51,516 bases of DNA. Origin: SZUA-76 sp945787585 (GTDB taxonomy: Bacteria; Pseudomonadota; Gammaproteobacteria; SZUA-140). Positions 16,607-26,404 of the stretch are shown here, piece after piece. The number at the start of each line of letters is the position of its first letter. The first letter of the stretch is position 1. Made by a program: the position numbers and the translations under genes. Under the pieces are notes generated by a model that was not told where the DNA came from, did no database searches, and saw only the letters and a program-made list of their open reading frames with translations. The stretch lies in assembly GCA_947258425.1 (NCBI GenBank), contig CAMYIG010000003.1, forward strand, positions 1-51,516, given 5' to 3'.

Positions 16607-19105
16607 ATGCCCCCTGCTACCCTTGATTCAACAAAAAAAAAAGCGGCTGGCGCCAGTAAATGGCTGTCTCGACTACTCTTCGCTCTGCTGAGCGTCGTGC
16701 TCGTCGTTCTGATAATGGCCCCCACTGCGATCAAAACCGGTGCGCAGCAGTGGCTTAGCGAACAGACACAAGGCGCGGTTACCATTGGCGAGGTCAAACT
16801 TAATCTCTTTGCAGGTAAATTCTCCCTACGAGGGCTGACGATTCCGTCTCGAGATACAGCACAGACACCAGATACATCGATAGAATACGCCAGTGTCGAA
16901 ATCGACATGAGTGCGCTACTTAGGCAGGAAATCGTGGTTGAAGGGATCACCCTCAGCCACGCCCGTATCATTATTGATCGCACAAAGGAACAGCTGGAAA
17001 TTGCGGGTATCACCATTCCCCGAACAGCGCCTGATGCAACCGCGCCAACCACCGCTACATCAAGCACCCCAAAGTTCGCCATCAACTCGATCAGACTGGA
17101 AGCGGTCACGCTCGATTATCGCAGCGATGACATTAGCAAAGCGATCACCATTGATGACACGACAATAAAAAATATCAGCACACTACAGTCTGCCGATTCC
17201 ATTCAGGTGGCGGTAACACTTGAGATTGATAATAGCCAGATCGACTATCAAGGCGAAGTACGCCTGTTTACGGAAGAGCCATCATTGCAGGGTACACTTG
17301 CGGTCACCCGTCTGAATATCGCGTCATTCAACGCGCTTATCCCACAGTCCGAATTCGTCATCAATGATGTAGTGGTCTCACTGCAAACAGCTGTCAGCGG
17401 CATGCTACCCAAAAAAGGCGCGCCCCATTTTAAAATCGCAGGCCAGTCTACACTTAGCAATATCGATATTGCATCAAGAAGTAGCGGCGAGCCGCTACTC
17501 CAGTTAGCATCGATTGAATTCAGCAAGATTGAGCTGGAATACCCGCACAGCAAAGACCCATCCTCCGACGCCATGCAGGTAACACTCAACATCGGCATTG
17601 ATAAAGGGCGGATCGACTACCAGGGGGAACTGTTTGTCTTTGCTGACACACCCGCTTTCCGTGGCGACCTGAACATTTCGGCGTTTGATATCACCCCGTT
17701 TAGCCCCCTGATCCCGCTACCCGATCTGGCGCTCAATGATTTAAATGCCTCACTACAAAGTACCTTTGATGGCACCTTCCCCAAACAGGGCAGCCCTATC
17801 CTGAACCTTACCGGCCATTCGACACTTAATAACCTCGACATCACCTCCACCTTACATAGCGACACTTATGTAAAACTGAAAACGGTGGAAGTTAAGCAGA
17901 TCGATGTTCAATACCCAGCGCGTATTTCGATTGGTGCTATCGTGCTAAAAGATCTCAACAGCTCGATTTTTCGTGACAGTGAAGGCAATCTTCTAAGCAA
18001 GCCGCAAACAGATCCGGCCGCTACGGAAACTGCTACGACCACCCCAGCATCTCAGGAAAATACAGCGACACCCCTTGCACTGGCCATTGATAGTCTCTCA
18101 ATAGAAGGGAACAGTTCACTCTTGTTTAAGGACGCCGCGGTCACGCCTGAATTCAACATCAAACTACAGCCCATCGCACTCTCCGTTGGGCGCATCGACA
18201 CTACACAGGTTAACGCCGAAACGCCTGTCTCACTGAGTGCTAACATCAACGACAACGGCACCATTAAAATGAAAGGCAAAGTGACGCCACTCGCGGAAGA
18301 ATTAATGGTGACACTCAACACCCACCTCACCGGACTGGCATTACCCACGCTGTCACCCTACACAGAAAAATATATTGGCTACGAATTACGCCGCGGACGG
18401 CTCGGCGTCGAATCAGACCTGAGCATAAAATCAGGTCAATTACAGGCGAATAACAAGCTGACACTGACCAAACTCAGCATTAAAGAGAGCGATCCAGAAA
18501 AGGCGCAAGGGCTCATCAAGCAGCTGGAGATGCCACTCGATAGCGCACTCGACCTACTACGCGATAAAGATGAAAACATCACCTTTACATTGCCTGTTGA
18601 AGGCCGACTGGACGACCCTCAATTCAAACTCGATGGCGTTATCAAACTCGCACTGGGCAAAGGGATGAAAATGGCCGCAATGAATTATCTCGCGGGTGCG
18701 TTGCAACCCCTCGGCACGATATTACTCGCAAAAGACCTGTTCGGGGTGGCGACCAAGCCACGTTTCAAATCGCTCGATTTTAATCCCGGTGATGCGAACC
18801 TCAGCAAAGAGATGCAGGCCTATCTTGATAAGATCGGTGAGCTGCTTAAAAAGCGCCCGCAACTTGCCATCACCCTGTGCGGCATCGCCAATGGCAGTGA
18901 CCGCAGCACCATTGCTGAAAAAGAGGCCACGGTTCAACAACAGCGACTACATGCACTCGCGAAAACACGCGGCGACAACGCACGGACTTATCTCATCGAA
19001 CAACAGGACGTAGCTTTATCCCGACTGTTCGAGTGCAACCCGAAAGTCAAAGCGAATACAGAGAGTAATGAAGGGCTGATTGAAGGTGTTGAAATTTTTC
19101 TATAG
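16607..19105 (+). CDS. DUF748 (AsmA-like) envelope protein with internal repeats
   Basis: 832 residues. One N-terminal membrane segment (LLFALLSVVLVVLIMAP, about 23-39) is followed by a long beta-rich periplasmic region. Two tandem copies of about 130 residues are visible, each starting (I/R)IDYQGE and continuing with a FAD/FTE stretch, a NIASFNALIP- or DITPFSPLIP-type line and a (K/Q)GAP or QGSP turn. The C-terminal part (MQAYLDKIGELLKKRPQLA...) is the conserved DUF748 end. AsmA-like proteins are linked to lipid transport to the outer membrane; function here is not known. No clear RBS precedes the ATG. Confidence 0.75.
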   Translation: MPPATLDSTKKKAAGASKWLSRLLFALLSVVLVVLIMAPTAIKTGAQQWLSEQTQGAVTIGEVKLNLFAGKFSLRGLTIPSRDTAQTPDTSIEYASVEIDMSALLRQEIVVEGITLSHARIIIDRTKEQLEIAGITIPRTAPDATAPTTATSSTPKFAINSIRLEAVTLDYRSDDISKAITIDDTTIKNISTLQSADSIQVAVTLEIDNSQIDYQGEVRLFTEEPSLQGTLAVTRLNIASFNALIPQSEFVINDVVVSLQTAVSGMLPKKGAPHFKIAGQSTLSNIDIASRSSGEPLLQLASIEFSKIELEYPHSKDPSSDAMQVTLNIGIDKGRIDYQGELFVFADTPAFRGDLNISAFDITPFSPLIPLPDLALNDLNASLQSTFDGTFPKQGSPILNLTGHSTLNNLDITSTLHSDTYVKLKTVEVKQIDVQYPARISIGAIVLKDLNSSIFRDSEGNLLSKPQTDPAATETATTTPASQENTATPLALAIDSLSIEGNSSLLFKDAAVTPEFNIKLQPIALSVGRIDTTQVNAETPVSLSANINDNGTIKMKGKVTPLAEELMVTLNTHLTGLALPTLSPYTEKYIGYELRRGRLGVESDLSIKSGQLQANNKLTLTKLSIKESDPEKAQGLIKQLEMPLDSALDLLRDKDENITFTLPVEGRLDDPQFKLDGVIKLALGKGMKMAAMNYLAGALQPLGTILLAKDLFGVATKPRFKSLDFNPGDANLSKEMQAYLDKIGELLKKRPQLAITLCGIANGSDRSTIAEKEATVQQQRLHALAKTRGDNARTYLIEQQDVALSRLFECNPKVKANTESNEGLIEGVEIFL

Positions 19106-19243
19106 CGACGCTGTGTCATTTTAATGATAAGTCATTGCCATTTACCGCTAATCGCTTTTCAATCTGCAGGTGACTATTCCACAGATCGCTTCTGCGGTAT
19201 GCTCACACTATCTGAAGCGCGTGTATAAACAGGAGAACAACTC

Positions 19244-20122
19244 ATGGCATGCCGTCTTATATCTAACAAACTCCACGCTCTATTCGTTGCCAGCAGCTTC
19301 CTTTTCCTGCACGGTTGCGCATCACTGGATACCCTCATGAGCGCGGCCGATATCCGCGAGCCTTCGGTCAACCTCGCGGGTACCGAGGTCAGCGCACTTT
19401 CATTTGATGGCGCTGAACTGACGATGCTGCTCAATATCGATAACCCCAACGCCCTGCCAATCAAACTGGCCGGTTTCGATTACGCGGTAAACGTCAATGG
19501 CAAACCCTTTACTCAAGGTGAACAACACAGTGGCGTTGATATTGACGCGCGAGCCAGCAGCCAGGTGAAAGTGCCCGTTGCCTTCAAGTTTTCAGAGTTG
19601 GCAAATCTATTTGATGGCAAGGAAAACAGAGACGAGCTGGCTTACAGCATCGATACTAACGTGCGTGTCGACCTGCCAATCCTTGGCATCGTCTCTATTC
19701 CTGCCACCCATAACAATCGCATTCCCATTCCAGCCATGCCGTCGATTCAGGTCTCTGACGTCAACATCAACAGCCTGGGTTTCAGCGGCGCTGACCTAAC
19801 GGTTGTCATTGCGGTAGAGAATCCCAACACCTTTGGCATCGACCTCACCCGGTTAGACTACAACCTGCTGGTCAATGGAACTTCATGGGCGGCCATCAAA
19901 TCAACCGATGTGCTCAAGTTGCCCGAAAAAGGAAAAACTCAAATAAACATCCCAGTGCAACTAAGTTTCGCTGATATGGGACAGGCGCTCTTTCAAGCGC
20001 TGACTCAGGGCAAGGCGATGGCATACAAGCTAAATGGCGATATGACCGTGGACACGACATTACCACTATTCAAAAACGTCCAGATACCGCTCGTGCATGT
20101 CGGCGCATTTGAAGCACGCTAG
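19244..20122 (+). CDS. Lipoprotein with two LEA14/WHy-type domains
   Basis: 292 residues. A lipobox FLHGC near residue 25 is followed by two related beta-sandwich domains: the first with VSALSFDGAELTMLLNIDNPNALPIKL, the second with INSLGFSGADLTVVIAVENPNTFGIDL (each quoted in part: GAELTMLLNIDNPN and GADLTVVIAVENPN). These are the LEA_2/WHy signature. Such proteins are associated with desiccation or membrane stress; the bacterial role is poorly defined. AGGAG precedes the ATG. It is 138 bases after the DUF748 gene and may be co-transcribed. Confidence 0.8.
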   Translation: MACRLISNKLHALFVASSFLFLHGCASLDTLMSAADIREPSVNLAGTEVSALSFDGAELTMLLNIDNPNALPIKLAGFDYAVNVNGKPFTQGEQHSGVDIDARASSQVKVPVAFKFSELANLFDGKENRDELAYSIDTNVRVDLPILGIVSIPATHNNRIPIPAMPSIQVSDVNINSLGFSGADLTVVIAVENPNTFGIDLTRLDYNLLVNGTSWAAIKSTDVLKLPEKGKTQINIPVQLSFADMGQALFQALTQGKAMAYKLNGDMTVDTTLPLFKNVQIPLVHVGAFEAR

Positions 20123-20153
20123 CCATCCTGGCGTGCAGTACAACGCACCCAAC

Positions 20154-20630
20154 TTATAGTTTTTTAATCTTTTCCAGTACGAGTGGAGCGTGACCACCCG
20201 ATGCAGTCCCATATTCAACACTCGTCAGCACGCCCTGTTTATTGATGATAAAAGTAGAACGCACAATGCCCATTTTTGCCTCACCATTTTTCACCTTTTC
20301 CTGCCATACCCCGTAACGCTCACACAGCACGCCATCGGGATCAGCCAGCAGCTCCACCTTTAAATTGTATTTATCAATAAAAGATTGATGGCTCTTGCAG
20401 GAGTCTTTACTCACACCGATGACAACCGTATCGAGGCTGGCGAATTCACTCGCAAGCGCTGTAAACTCCTGTGCTTCAAGCGTGCAACCCGGCGTATCAT
20501 CTCGAGGGTAAAAATATAAAACGACATTATTCTTTCCTTTAAAATCAGACAAACTGACTTCACGCTGACTGGCGTTAAGTAAAGCGAAATCCGGGGCCGC
20601 TTGCTGTTTAGTTAACTTGGTCATTTCCAT
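20154..20630 (-). CDS. bcp: Thioredoxin-dependent thiol peroxidase (peroxiredoxin Q/Bcp)
   Basis: 158 residues. The peroxidatic Cys is in FYPRDDTPGCTLEAQEF; YGVWQEKVKNG and GIVRSTFIINK are typical of Bcp. A second Cys follows in SKDSCKSHQSF five residues after GVS, the position of the resolving Cys in some Bcp enzymes. It reduces hydrogen peroxide and lipid peroxides in the cytosol using thioredoxin. AGG four bases before ATG 20630 supports this start. It is a single gene on the minus strand. Confidence 0.95.
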   Translation of the reverse strand: MEMTKLTKQQAAPDFALLNASQREVSLSDFKGKNNVVLYFYPRDDTPGCTLEAQEFTALASEFASLDTVVIGVSKDSCKSHQSFIDKYNLKVELLADPDGVLCERYGVWQEKVKNGEAKMGIVRSTFIINKQGVLTSVEYGTASGGHAPLVLEKIKKL

Positions 20631-20856
20631 TCATCCTATAAAGAACCAGCGTTGATTATACTTATTAATCCGCTCGTGGTCAGTTCAAAACAGCTATATA
20701 CAACTCTTTTAATCAACATTCACCTGGAAAAGCATCGTGTGCGCTCGCCTCAATAAACGACAAATATCATCATCACCGCACTTAATGTCTGGTGACTCAA
20801 ACACGCCTCCTCTATAATCACAGGCTAATTCTTTACCACAAAGCAGCCACGAACAG

Positions 20857-21807
20857 ATGTCACACCCTATCAGTAAGAGTGAAAGTGAACGCCTGCTCAA
20901 GCTGGCCACTCGTGCCTCGGTGTTCACTGCCGTTATCCTGATCATTGCCAAGCTGGCGGCTTACTGGCAGACCGATTCTGTCAGTATTCTCGCCTCTCTG
21001 GTCGATTCACTGATGGATGCTGGTGCCTCTATTATCAACCTGCTGGCCGTCGGCTATGCGCTCGCGCCTCCCGATGCGGAGCATCGTTATGGCCATGGCA
21101 AGGCCGAATCGCTGGCGGGCCTGGCTCAGGCAACCTTCATTGCGGGATCCGGCGTCTTTCTGATTCTGGAAGCGATTCAACGCCTGATCACCCCCCAGCC
21201 GATTGAGGCCATTGGCATCGGCCTTGGCGTGATGATTTTTTCTGTGTTTGCCACCCTGATTCTAATGGCGATTCAACGCCATGTGATCAATAAAACCCAC
21301 TCTACCGCGATTCGCGCCGATGCGCTGCACTATAAAACCGACCTGCTCACCAATTCCGCGATCATCGCGGCACTGTTATTGTCACAGGTTGGCTGGCTCG
21401 GGGTTGATCCACTGTTTGCACTCGCCATCGCCGCGTACATCCTCTACAGCTCATGGGCAATCGCTCGTGAGGCCTTTCATGATCTGCTTGACCATGAGCT
21501 GTCCGACGACACACGCCAGCAAATTATCGATATTGCAAAAGAACATCCCGAAGTCCACGGCATTCACGACCTGCGTACTCGCCTCTCCGGACGCACCGAG
21601 TTTATCCAGCTACACCTGGAACTGGATGATGACATCCCTCTGATCGAGGCCCATGATATTGCAGACCAGGTTGAAGCGATGATCATCAAGACCATCCCTA
21701 CTGCCGAGGTCGTCATCCACCTAGACCCTGTCAGCGCGGTTGATCTCGACACATTACCGCTGTTCAAACGTACTGACCAGGCCATATCGTCTTTCACAGA
21801 GAAATGA
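20857..21807 (+). CDS. fieF: Cation diffusion facilitator (FieF/YiiP-like) divalent metal efflux pump
   Basis: 316 residues with six transmembrane segments and a C-terminal cytoplasmic domain. The transport site residues are visible: D50 and D54 in LVDSLMD, and H158 and D162 in DALHYKTD, the same DD-HD set as E. coli YiiP/FieF. The loop HRYGHGKAESLAGL is also typical. It exports Zn2+, Fe2+ or Cd2+ from the cytosol in exchange for protons. It stands alone, divergent from bcp. Confidence 0.9.
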   Translation: MSHPISKSESERLLKLATRASVFTAVILIIAKLAAYWQTDSVSILASLVDSLMDAGASIINLLAVGYALAPPDAEHRYGHGKAESLAGLAQATFIAGSGVFLILEAIQRLITPQPIEAIGIGLGVMIFSVFATLILMAIQRHVINKTHSTAIRADALHYKTDLLTNSAIIAALLLSQVGWLGVDPLFALAIAAYILYSSWAIAREAFHDLLDHELSDDTRQQIIDIAKEHPEVHGIHDLRTRLSGRTEFIQLHLELDDDIPLIEAHDIADQVEAMIIKTIPTAEVVIHLDPVSAVDLDTLPLFKRTDQAISSFTEK

Positions 21808-21943
21808 TAAGCCTTTGTTATTAAAAGATATCCGACTCAAAACGCCATCGGTTTAATGCTGTAAAAAACTAAAGTTTTAACCTGCCCCTCCGCTATCTAA
21901 AGCTATCAACATCAATCAAAACAGGCCTTAGCGGAGGAAAGCA

Positions 21944-22702
21944 GTGACCGTAAGAAATATCATTATTCTTTTACTACTTACGGGTCTTTCGGGAATCACC
22001 CACGCAGGCAAGGCGTACAAGTGGATTGATGAGAATGGCGCAACGCAATATTCTCAGAAACCGCCGCCAAAAAGTGTCAATACCAGCTCTGAGGTCGATG
22101 TTAGCCAGCACGCCAACATAATGAAACCGGAAAAACGTGGTAAAGATTACTACTGCGGAGACTACCGACTCTCAAAAGTCCAGGGCAACCCAGCCCGCAT
22201 CATCACGCGTTTGCAGGAGAATTTAATCAACTGGCAACGCGAGAAAGATCAACAATATGAACGCCGCCTCAATGTTACTAAACAGATGAATCAGGCGATC
22301 AACAGACAGCTGGATCAAAGGATCAGAAATAACGGTCGAAATTATTCATCATCGTCTTCATCATCATATACGGACAGACATAAAAAAGAGCTACGCCGGT
22401 ATGACCGCGCCATTGCACAAATCGACTGTAAAATTAAATGGAATCAGGCAAAGCTCGAAGAGTATGCCGATGAAAAAAAGACCATCGCTGCAAAGTATGA
22501 ATCTTCAAGAAATATGCTCAACGATCTGCAAGAGCAAAAAATCGCAACCTGTGGCGTAGACAATCGTGAAGGGGTGATTGTAGTGGATGATCAATACAGG
22601 GCCTATCAACGCTGCTCACGGCAATTTGATCGTCAAATAAAACAGCTTCAACGCACCTCAAAGAAAGCCGAAAGAGATTACGAAAGCATTCAGGGCTGGT
22701 AA
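21944..22702 (+). CDS. Secreted DUF4124-domain protein with coiled-coil region
   Basis: 252 residues from a GTG at 21944 with GGAGG upstream. A signal peptide (IIILLLLTGLSGITHAG) is followed by a DUF4124 segment, KAYKWIDENGATQYSQKPPP, at the mature N-terminus. The rest is charged and helical with Arg, Gln and Lys runs, a Ser-rich stretch (SSSSSSSYT) and four scattered Cys that could pair in the periplasm. Function unknown. It is 36 bases upstream of the ankyrin gene and probably in one transcript. Confidence 0.7.
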   Translation: MTVRNIIILLLLTGLSGITHAGKAYKWIDENGATQYSQKPPPKSVNTSSEVDVSQHANIMKPEKRGKDYYCGDYRLSKVQGNPARIITRLQENLINWQREKDQQYERRLNVTKQMNQAINRQLDQRIRNNGRNYSSSSSSSYTDRHKKELRRYDRAIAQIDCKIKWNQAKLEEYADEKKTIAAKYESSRNMLNDLQEQKIATCGVDNREGVIVVDDQYRAYQRCSRQFDRQIKQLQRTSKKAERDYESIQGW

Positions 22703-22738
22703 GTAGCCCTCTTTTTATTAATTACGAAAACACCCATC

Positions 22739-23773
22739 ATGCTAAAGAATGCATTCGTTATTGGTATAATACTTTTTGTCGTCCTATGGGGCGGCAACTA
22801 TATGTTTTCATCGTCGCAAATAGATCATTTTGAATCACAACAGGTCAAGATGGTGCATCTATCAAGGGAGATGAACCAACTCCAGCAATACAAATTTCTT
22901 ATCAATCAATTTTACGCAGTGCATGACAGGTTTCCGGATAACAGCGAAGAACTGGACATGCCTCCTCATGCAATAATGAGAAACACCAACGTCACACAAC
23001 GTACCATTGGACCAAAAGGCATCATCAAAATAGCGTTTGCTGAAAGCATCGGCGAGAACGCTGCGCTCACACTTATTCCGATACCCAACTTATCCAGAAG
23101 AGGCGCGAGCATACAGTGGCGCTGCATTATCAGTGGTCTTGAAACATCAATGACAGCCCAGCTCACACTCGGCACTGAATGTGAAAACCTTCCTGCCGAC
23201 ATAAACGTCGCCACGCTGATTGAAGAGAGCAAACCTAAAGCGACAACAGATAGCCTGATAAAAGCAGTTCAGAATCGACGTGAATCACTGGTAAAGGATT
23301 TAATCTCACAGGGCGTGGATGTCAATGGTAGCAATACTGATGGTGACACCCCCCTTAGCATTGCCGTTGAAAACGGTAACAGCACCATGGTTAAGCTGTT
23401 AATTAAGGCCGGTGGCAACGTCCATCAGCGGTTATCAACAGATAAAAAAACGCTGTTAATGCACGCCATCGATGAACCACGCGGTAGATCATCAACGATG
23501 ATTAGAACATTACTCAAAGCAGGATTGAATATTGAAACCCGCGATAAAAGTGGGAAAACAGCACTCATCTATGCCGCCATCAATGATGATAGCACTTCGC
23601 TACGCGCCCTTATGAACGCAGGTGCTAACATAAAAGTGCATGATCGCAATGGGCTCAGAGCGATCAATTACGCCAAAAAGCATGGTAGTAACTCATCCAC
23701 TTATCAAGCGCTCTACAATGCAGAAAACAGGCCCGTTGAGATTATCATCAAACTCCCCGAAGAAAATTTCTAA
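22739..23773 (+). CDS. Membrane-anchored protein with pilin-like domain and ankyrin repeats
   Basis: 344 residues. A single N-terminal membrane helix (4-22) is followed by a helix and a segment resembling the globular part of type IV pilins: QFYAVHDRFPDNSEEL, then GIIKIAFAES, ALTLIPIP, SIQWRCIISG and CENLPADI, with two Cys placed as in the pilin D-region. No prepilin leader (GFxxxE) is present. The C-terminal half has about four ankyrin repeats (GDTPLSIAVENGN, LLIKAGGNV, GKTALIYAAIN, LMNAGANIKV). The ankyrin region is clear; the pilin-like part is my inference from the pattern of G, P, W and C. Role unknown. Confidence 0.7.
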   Translation: MLKNAFVIGIILFVVLWGGNYMFSSSQIDHFESQQVKMVHLSREMNQLQQYKFLINQFYAVHDRFPDNSEELDMPPHAIMRNTNVTQRTIGPKGIIKIAFAESIGENAALTLIPIPNLSRRGASIQWRCIISGLETSMTAQLTLGTECENLPADINVATLIEESKPKATTDSLIKAVQNRRESLVKDLISQGVDVNGSNTDGDTPLSIAVENGNSTMVKLLIKAGGNVHQRLSTDKKTLLMHAIDEPRGRSSTMIRTLLKAGLNIETRDKSGKTALIYAAINDDSTSLRALMNAGANIKVHDRNGLRAINYAKKHGSNSSTYQALYNAENRPVEIIIKLPEENF

Positions 23774-23824
23774 TAAAGCAATTCAATCTTTGTTGATGCA
23801 ATAAAGCCGCCGTTGATTTTACCG

Positions 23825-25075
23825 TCACTCCGGCATATAAGCGATGATCAAGTCCATCACATTCGCGCCGGTTGGCCCAGTAGAGATCAAATCGCCACTC
23901 GCCTCCAGAAACGCGCCCGCATTGGCCTGTTCAAGTGCAATGCCTGCATCAAAGCCCGCCAGTTCGCCGCGTTGGATCGTGCCGCTATCGACCATCGCAC
24001 CCGCATCGGCCTCCGATTGATTGATACCCCCATCACTGCCATCGCTCCCTGCAACCAGCAGGACCCATTGACGATCCACTGACATCGCCTGCGCTACGGC
24101 AAGCGCCAGTTGCTGACAACGGCCACCCTGCCCTGGCGCATCAGGCAATTTTACGGTGGTCTCACCACTCCAGATATGAATACCCGGCTCGCAATGATTC
24201 AATTCATTCACCAATTGTTGCGCGGCAGTCATAACATCGCTAGCAATAAAATCATCGTGGTCACAAACGGGATAATCCAATGCGGTGGCCGCGACTGCTG
24301 CTGCACGCCGCGCATCCTTCGATGCCGCAACAATCACCGTATCAATCTGCGCGTTCACCTCACCCGCATCGACGGTTGTAACTTCAAGATGACGTTGTAA
24401 CCACGCTGGCACTTTATCGATCACGGCCTGACTACAACTTTTTTGTTGCGCAATCAACAGCCCCGAGCCAATCACCGCAGGATCATCATCCCGCACATCG
24501 GACATCAACAGGTTTAGCGCCGCACGCCCTTTCAGATAAGAGATTAGACGCCCCCCTTTGATTAACGACAATGCACGTCGAACCTGATTGATCTCATCGA
24601 TCGCCAGTCCACTGCCCAATAACCAGCGGTTGATCCGTTGCAGTTCGTTAAGATTAATCGAGTCAGGCAACCGCTCAACCAGCGCCGATGCACCCCCTGA
24701 AATAAGAAAAATAAAGCGGGCATTCTTAGGGGCTTCATCGAGCAGTGTCAACAGATGCTGTCCTGCACTGAGACTATTTTCATCGGGCTGTGGATGACCC
24801 GCTTCGATCAACTCAAGCGGATAAACATCCATATTTAACCGGTTACCATAACCATAACGGGTAATGACAAGCGCATGTTCGATGCAGCTGCCCAGTTGAT
24901 CAAAGGCCCCTTGTGCCATGCTGGCGGCTGCCTTACCAATCGCGATTAGATAACAGGGGACATCATCAGCAAAGCTATGCGTCGCAAAGTAACGCATGAC
25001 AGCACGACGACCATTCACGCCGTCAATGGCCGCCTGATAGATCGTCAGCAGATGCTGTCTATCGATCTGCGTCAT
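23825..25075 (-). CDS. Glycerate 2-kinase (DUF4147/MOFRL family)
   Basis: 416 residues. N-terminal glycerate kinase domain with AIGKAAASMAQGA, AGHPQPDENS and FLISGGASALVE; C-terminal MOFRL domain with SGETTVKL, GGRCQQLALAVA and AGSDGSDG. It phosphorylates D-glycerate to 2-phosphoglycerate, linking glyoxylate or photorespiratory carbon to glycolysis. It is 12 bases after metZ on the same strand, so likely co-transcribed. Class assignment is firm; gene symbols vary (gckA, ttuD), so none is given. Confidence 0.9.
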   Translation of the reverse strand: MTQIDRQHLLTIYQAAIDGVNGRRAVMRYFATHSFADDVPCYLIAIGKAAASMAQGAFDQLGSCIEHALVITRYGYGNRLNMDVYPLELIEAGHPQPDENSLSAGQHLLTLLDEAPKNARFIFLISGGASALVERLPDSINLNELQRINRWLLGSGLAIDEINQVRRALSLIKGGRLISYLKGRAALNLLMSDVRDDDPAVIGSGLLIAQQKSCSQAVIDKVPAWLQRHLEVTTVDAGEVNAQIDTVIVAASKDARRAAAVAATALDYPVCDHDDFIASDVMTAAQQLVNELNHCEPGIHIWSGETTVKLPDAPGQGGRCQQLALAVAQAMSVDRQWVLLVAGSDGSDGGINQSEADAGAMVDSGTIQRGELAGFDAGIALEQANAGAFLEASGDLISTGPTGANVMDLIIAYMPE

Positions 25076-25087
25076 TATCGATAAATA

Positions 25088-26275
25088 CTACAGCGCATCA
25101 AAACCGCGTTGCAGATCTGTTTGCAGATCTTCGACATCTTCAAGCCCGACTGCAACACGCACTAACCCCGGATGGATACCCGCGATATCACGCTCTTCAT
25201 CACTAAGACGCCCGTGCGTCGTCGTCGCTGGGTGAGTGATCGTGGTTTTCGCGTCGCCAAGATTGGCAGTAATCGATACCAGCTCAGTGCCATTGATAAA
25301 ACGCCACGCCTCTTCACGCCCACCGTTCAGTTCAAACGCCAGCAGACCACTGAAACCATCCTGCTGCTGCGCCGCCAGCGCATGTTGCGGATGCGATTCA
25401 AGCCCGGCGTAGAAGACCTGCTTCACTGCCGGGTTTTGCTCTATCCACTTTGCCAGTATCAGTGCGCTCGCACTATGCGCGGCCATGCGAATACGTAATG
25501 TCTCCAGTCCCTTCATGAACACCCACGCATTAAATGGACTCATGCTGGGTCCGGCAGTGCGTAGAAAGCCATAAACCTCTTCGATCAAATCACCATTACC
25601 AATTACAGCGCCACCGACACAACGCCCCTGACCATCGAGGTACTTAGTGGCTGACACCACCACCAAATCCGCACCCAGTTCCAATGGTCGCTGCAGCGCT
25701 GCAGTACAGACGGTGTTATCCACCACTAAAATACAATCTTTACGCCTGGCGATTTCGGCAAGCTTTTTAATATCCACCACTTCAGCCAGCGGATTTGAAG
25801 GTGTCTCGATAAAGAGCATGCGGGTATTGGGTTGAATCGAAGACTCCCAGCGATCAAGGTCACTCAACGGGATTGAACTATGCTCAATGCCAAACCGAGA
25901 GAGGTATTTATTAAAGAGTACCGTAGTGCTACCAAAGATCCCGTTTGACGAGAGGATGTGATCGCCCTGTTTTAGCAGTGCTGAACAGACTGCAGTAATC
26001 GCCGCCATTCCGGACGCCGTCGCGACACAACGCTCGCCACCTTCAAGCGAGGCAAGCCGACGTTCAAAGGTATTGACTGTCGGATTGGTAAAACGCGAAT
26101 AGATATTACCTGGTTCTTCACCCGAGAATCTCGCGGCGGCCTGTTCGGCACTCTCGAAGACATAACTGGAGGTCACAAAGATCGGTTCAGACTGTTCACC
26201 TTCCGGGGTGCGTCGTTGCCCGGCACGCACTCCGCGTGTGCCCACGCCATATTCACTAAAGTCTTTTTCTGTCAT
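25088..26275 (-). CDS. metZ: O-succinylhomoserine sulfhydrylase
   Basis: 395 residues, a PLP enzyme of the Cys/Met metabolism family. TRGVRAGQRRTPEGEQSEPI at the N-terminus and NIYSRFTNPTVNTFE are typical of MetZ; the Schiff-base Lys is in SATKYLDGQGR. It makes homocysteine from O-succinylhomoserine and sulfide in direct sulfhydrylation. GAGGACGGGG lies before the ATG. Position next to purF is the same as in Pseudomonas, though here 286 bases of structured sequence separate them. A related MetB role is possible but less likely. Confidence 0.92.
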   Translation of the reverse strand: MTEKDFSEYGVGTRGVRAGQRRTPEGEQSEPIFVTSSYVFESAEQAAARFSGEEPGNIYSRFTNPTVNTFERRLASLEGGERCVATASGMAAITAVCSALLKQGDHILSSNGIFGSTTVLFNKYLSRFGIEHSSIPLSDLDRWESSIQPNTRMLFIETPSNPLAEVVDIKKLAEIARRKDCILVVDNTVCTAALQRPLELGADLVVVSATKYLDGQGRCVGGAVIGNGDLIEEVYGFLRTAGPSMSPFNAWVFMKGLETLRIRMAAHSASALILAKWIEQNPAVKQVFYAGLESHPQHALAAQQQDGFSGLLAFELNGGREEAWRFINGTELVSITANLGDAKTTITHPATTTHGRLSDEERDIAGIHPGLVRVAVGLEDVEDLQTDLQRGFDAL

Positions 26276-26367
26276 TACCCCGTCCTCACGAAAACCTGTC
26301 TAAACAATTGGCGGATGTTCTCGCGTCCGGAAGCTAAAATCTCAGACATAAAAAAACCCACCAAGTC

Positions 26368-26399
26368 AAAAAAACTAAAGCAGGCTCTTCCCGCTTTAG
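26368..26399 (-). terminator. Rho-independent terminator downstream of purF
   Basis: On the minus strand CTAAAGC...GCTTTAG (26399-26375, with inner GG/CC pairs) is followed by seven T (26374-26368). It would end the cvpA-purF transcript after the structured region. Confidence 0.75.
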
Positions 26400-26404
26400 C
26401 TGTA

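Noticed and set aside
26276..26370. SAM riboswitch before metZ
   Set aside because: None of the conserved SAM-I or SAM-II core sequences is visible.
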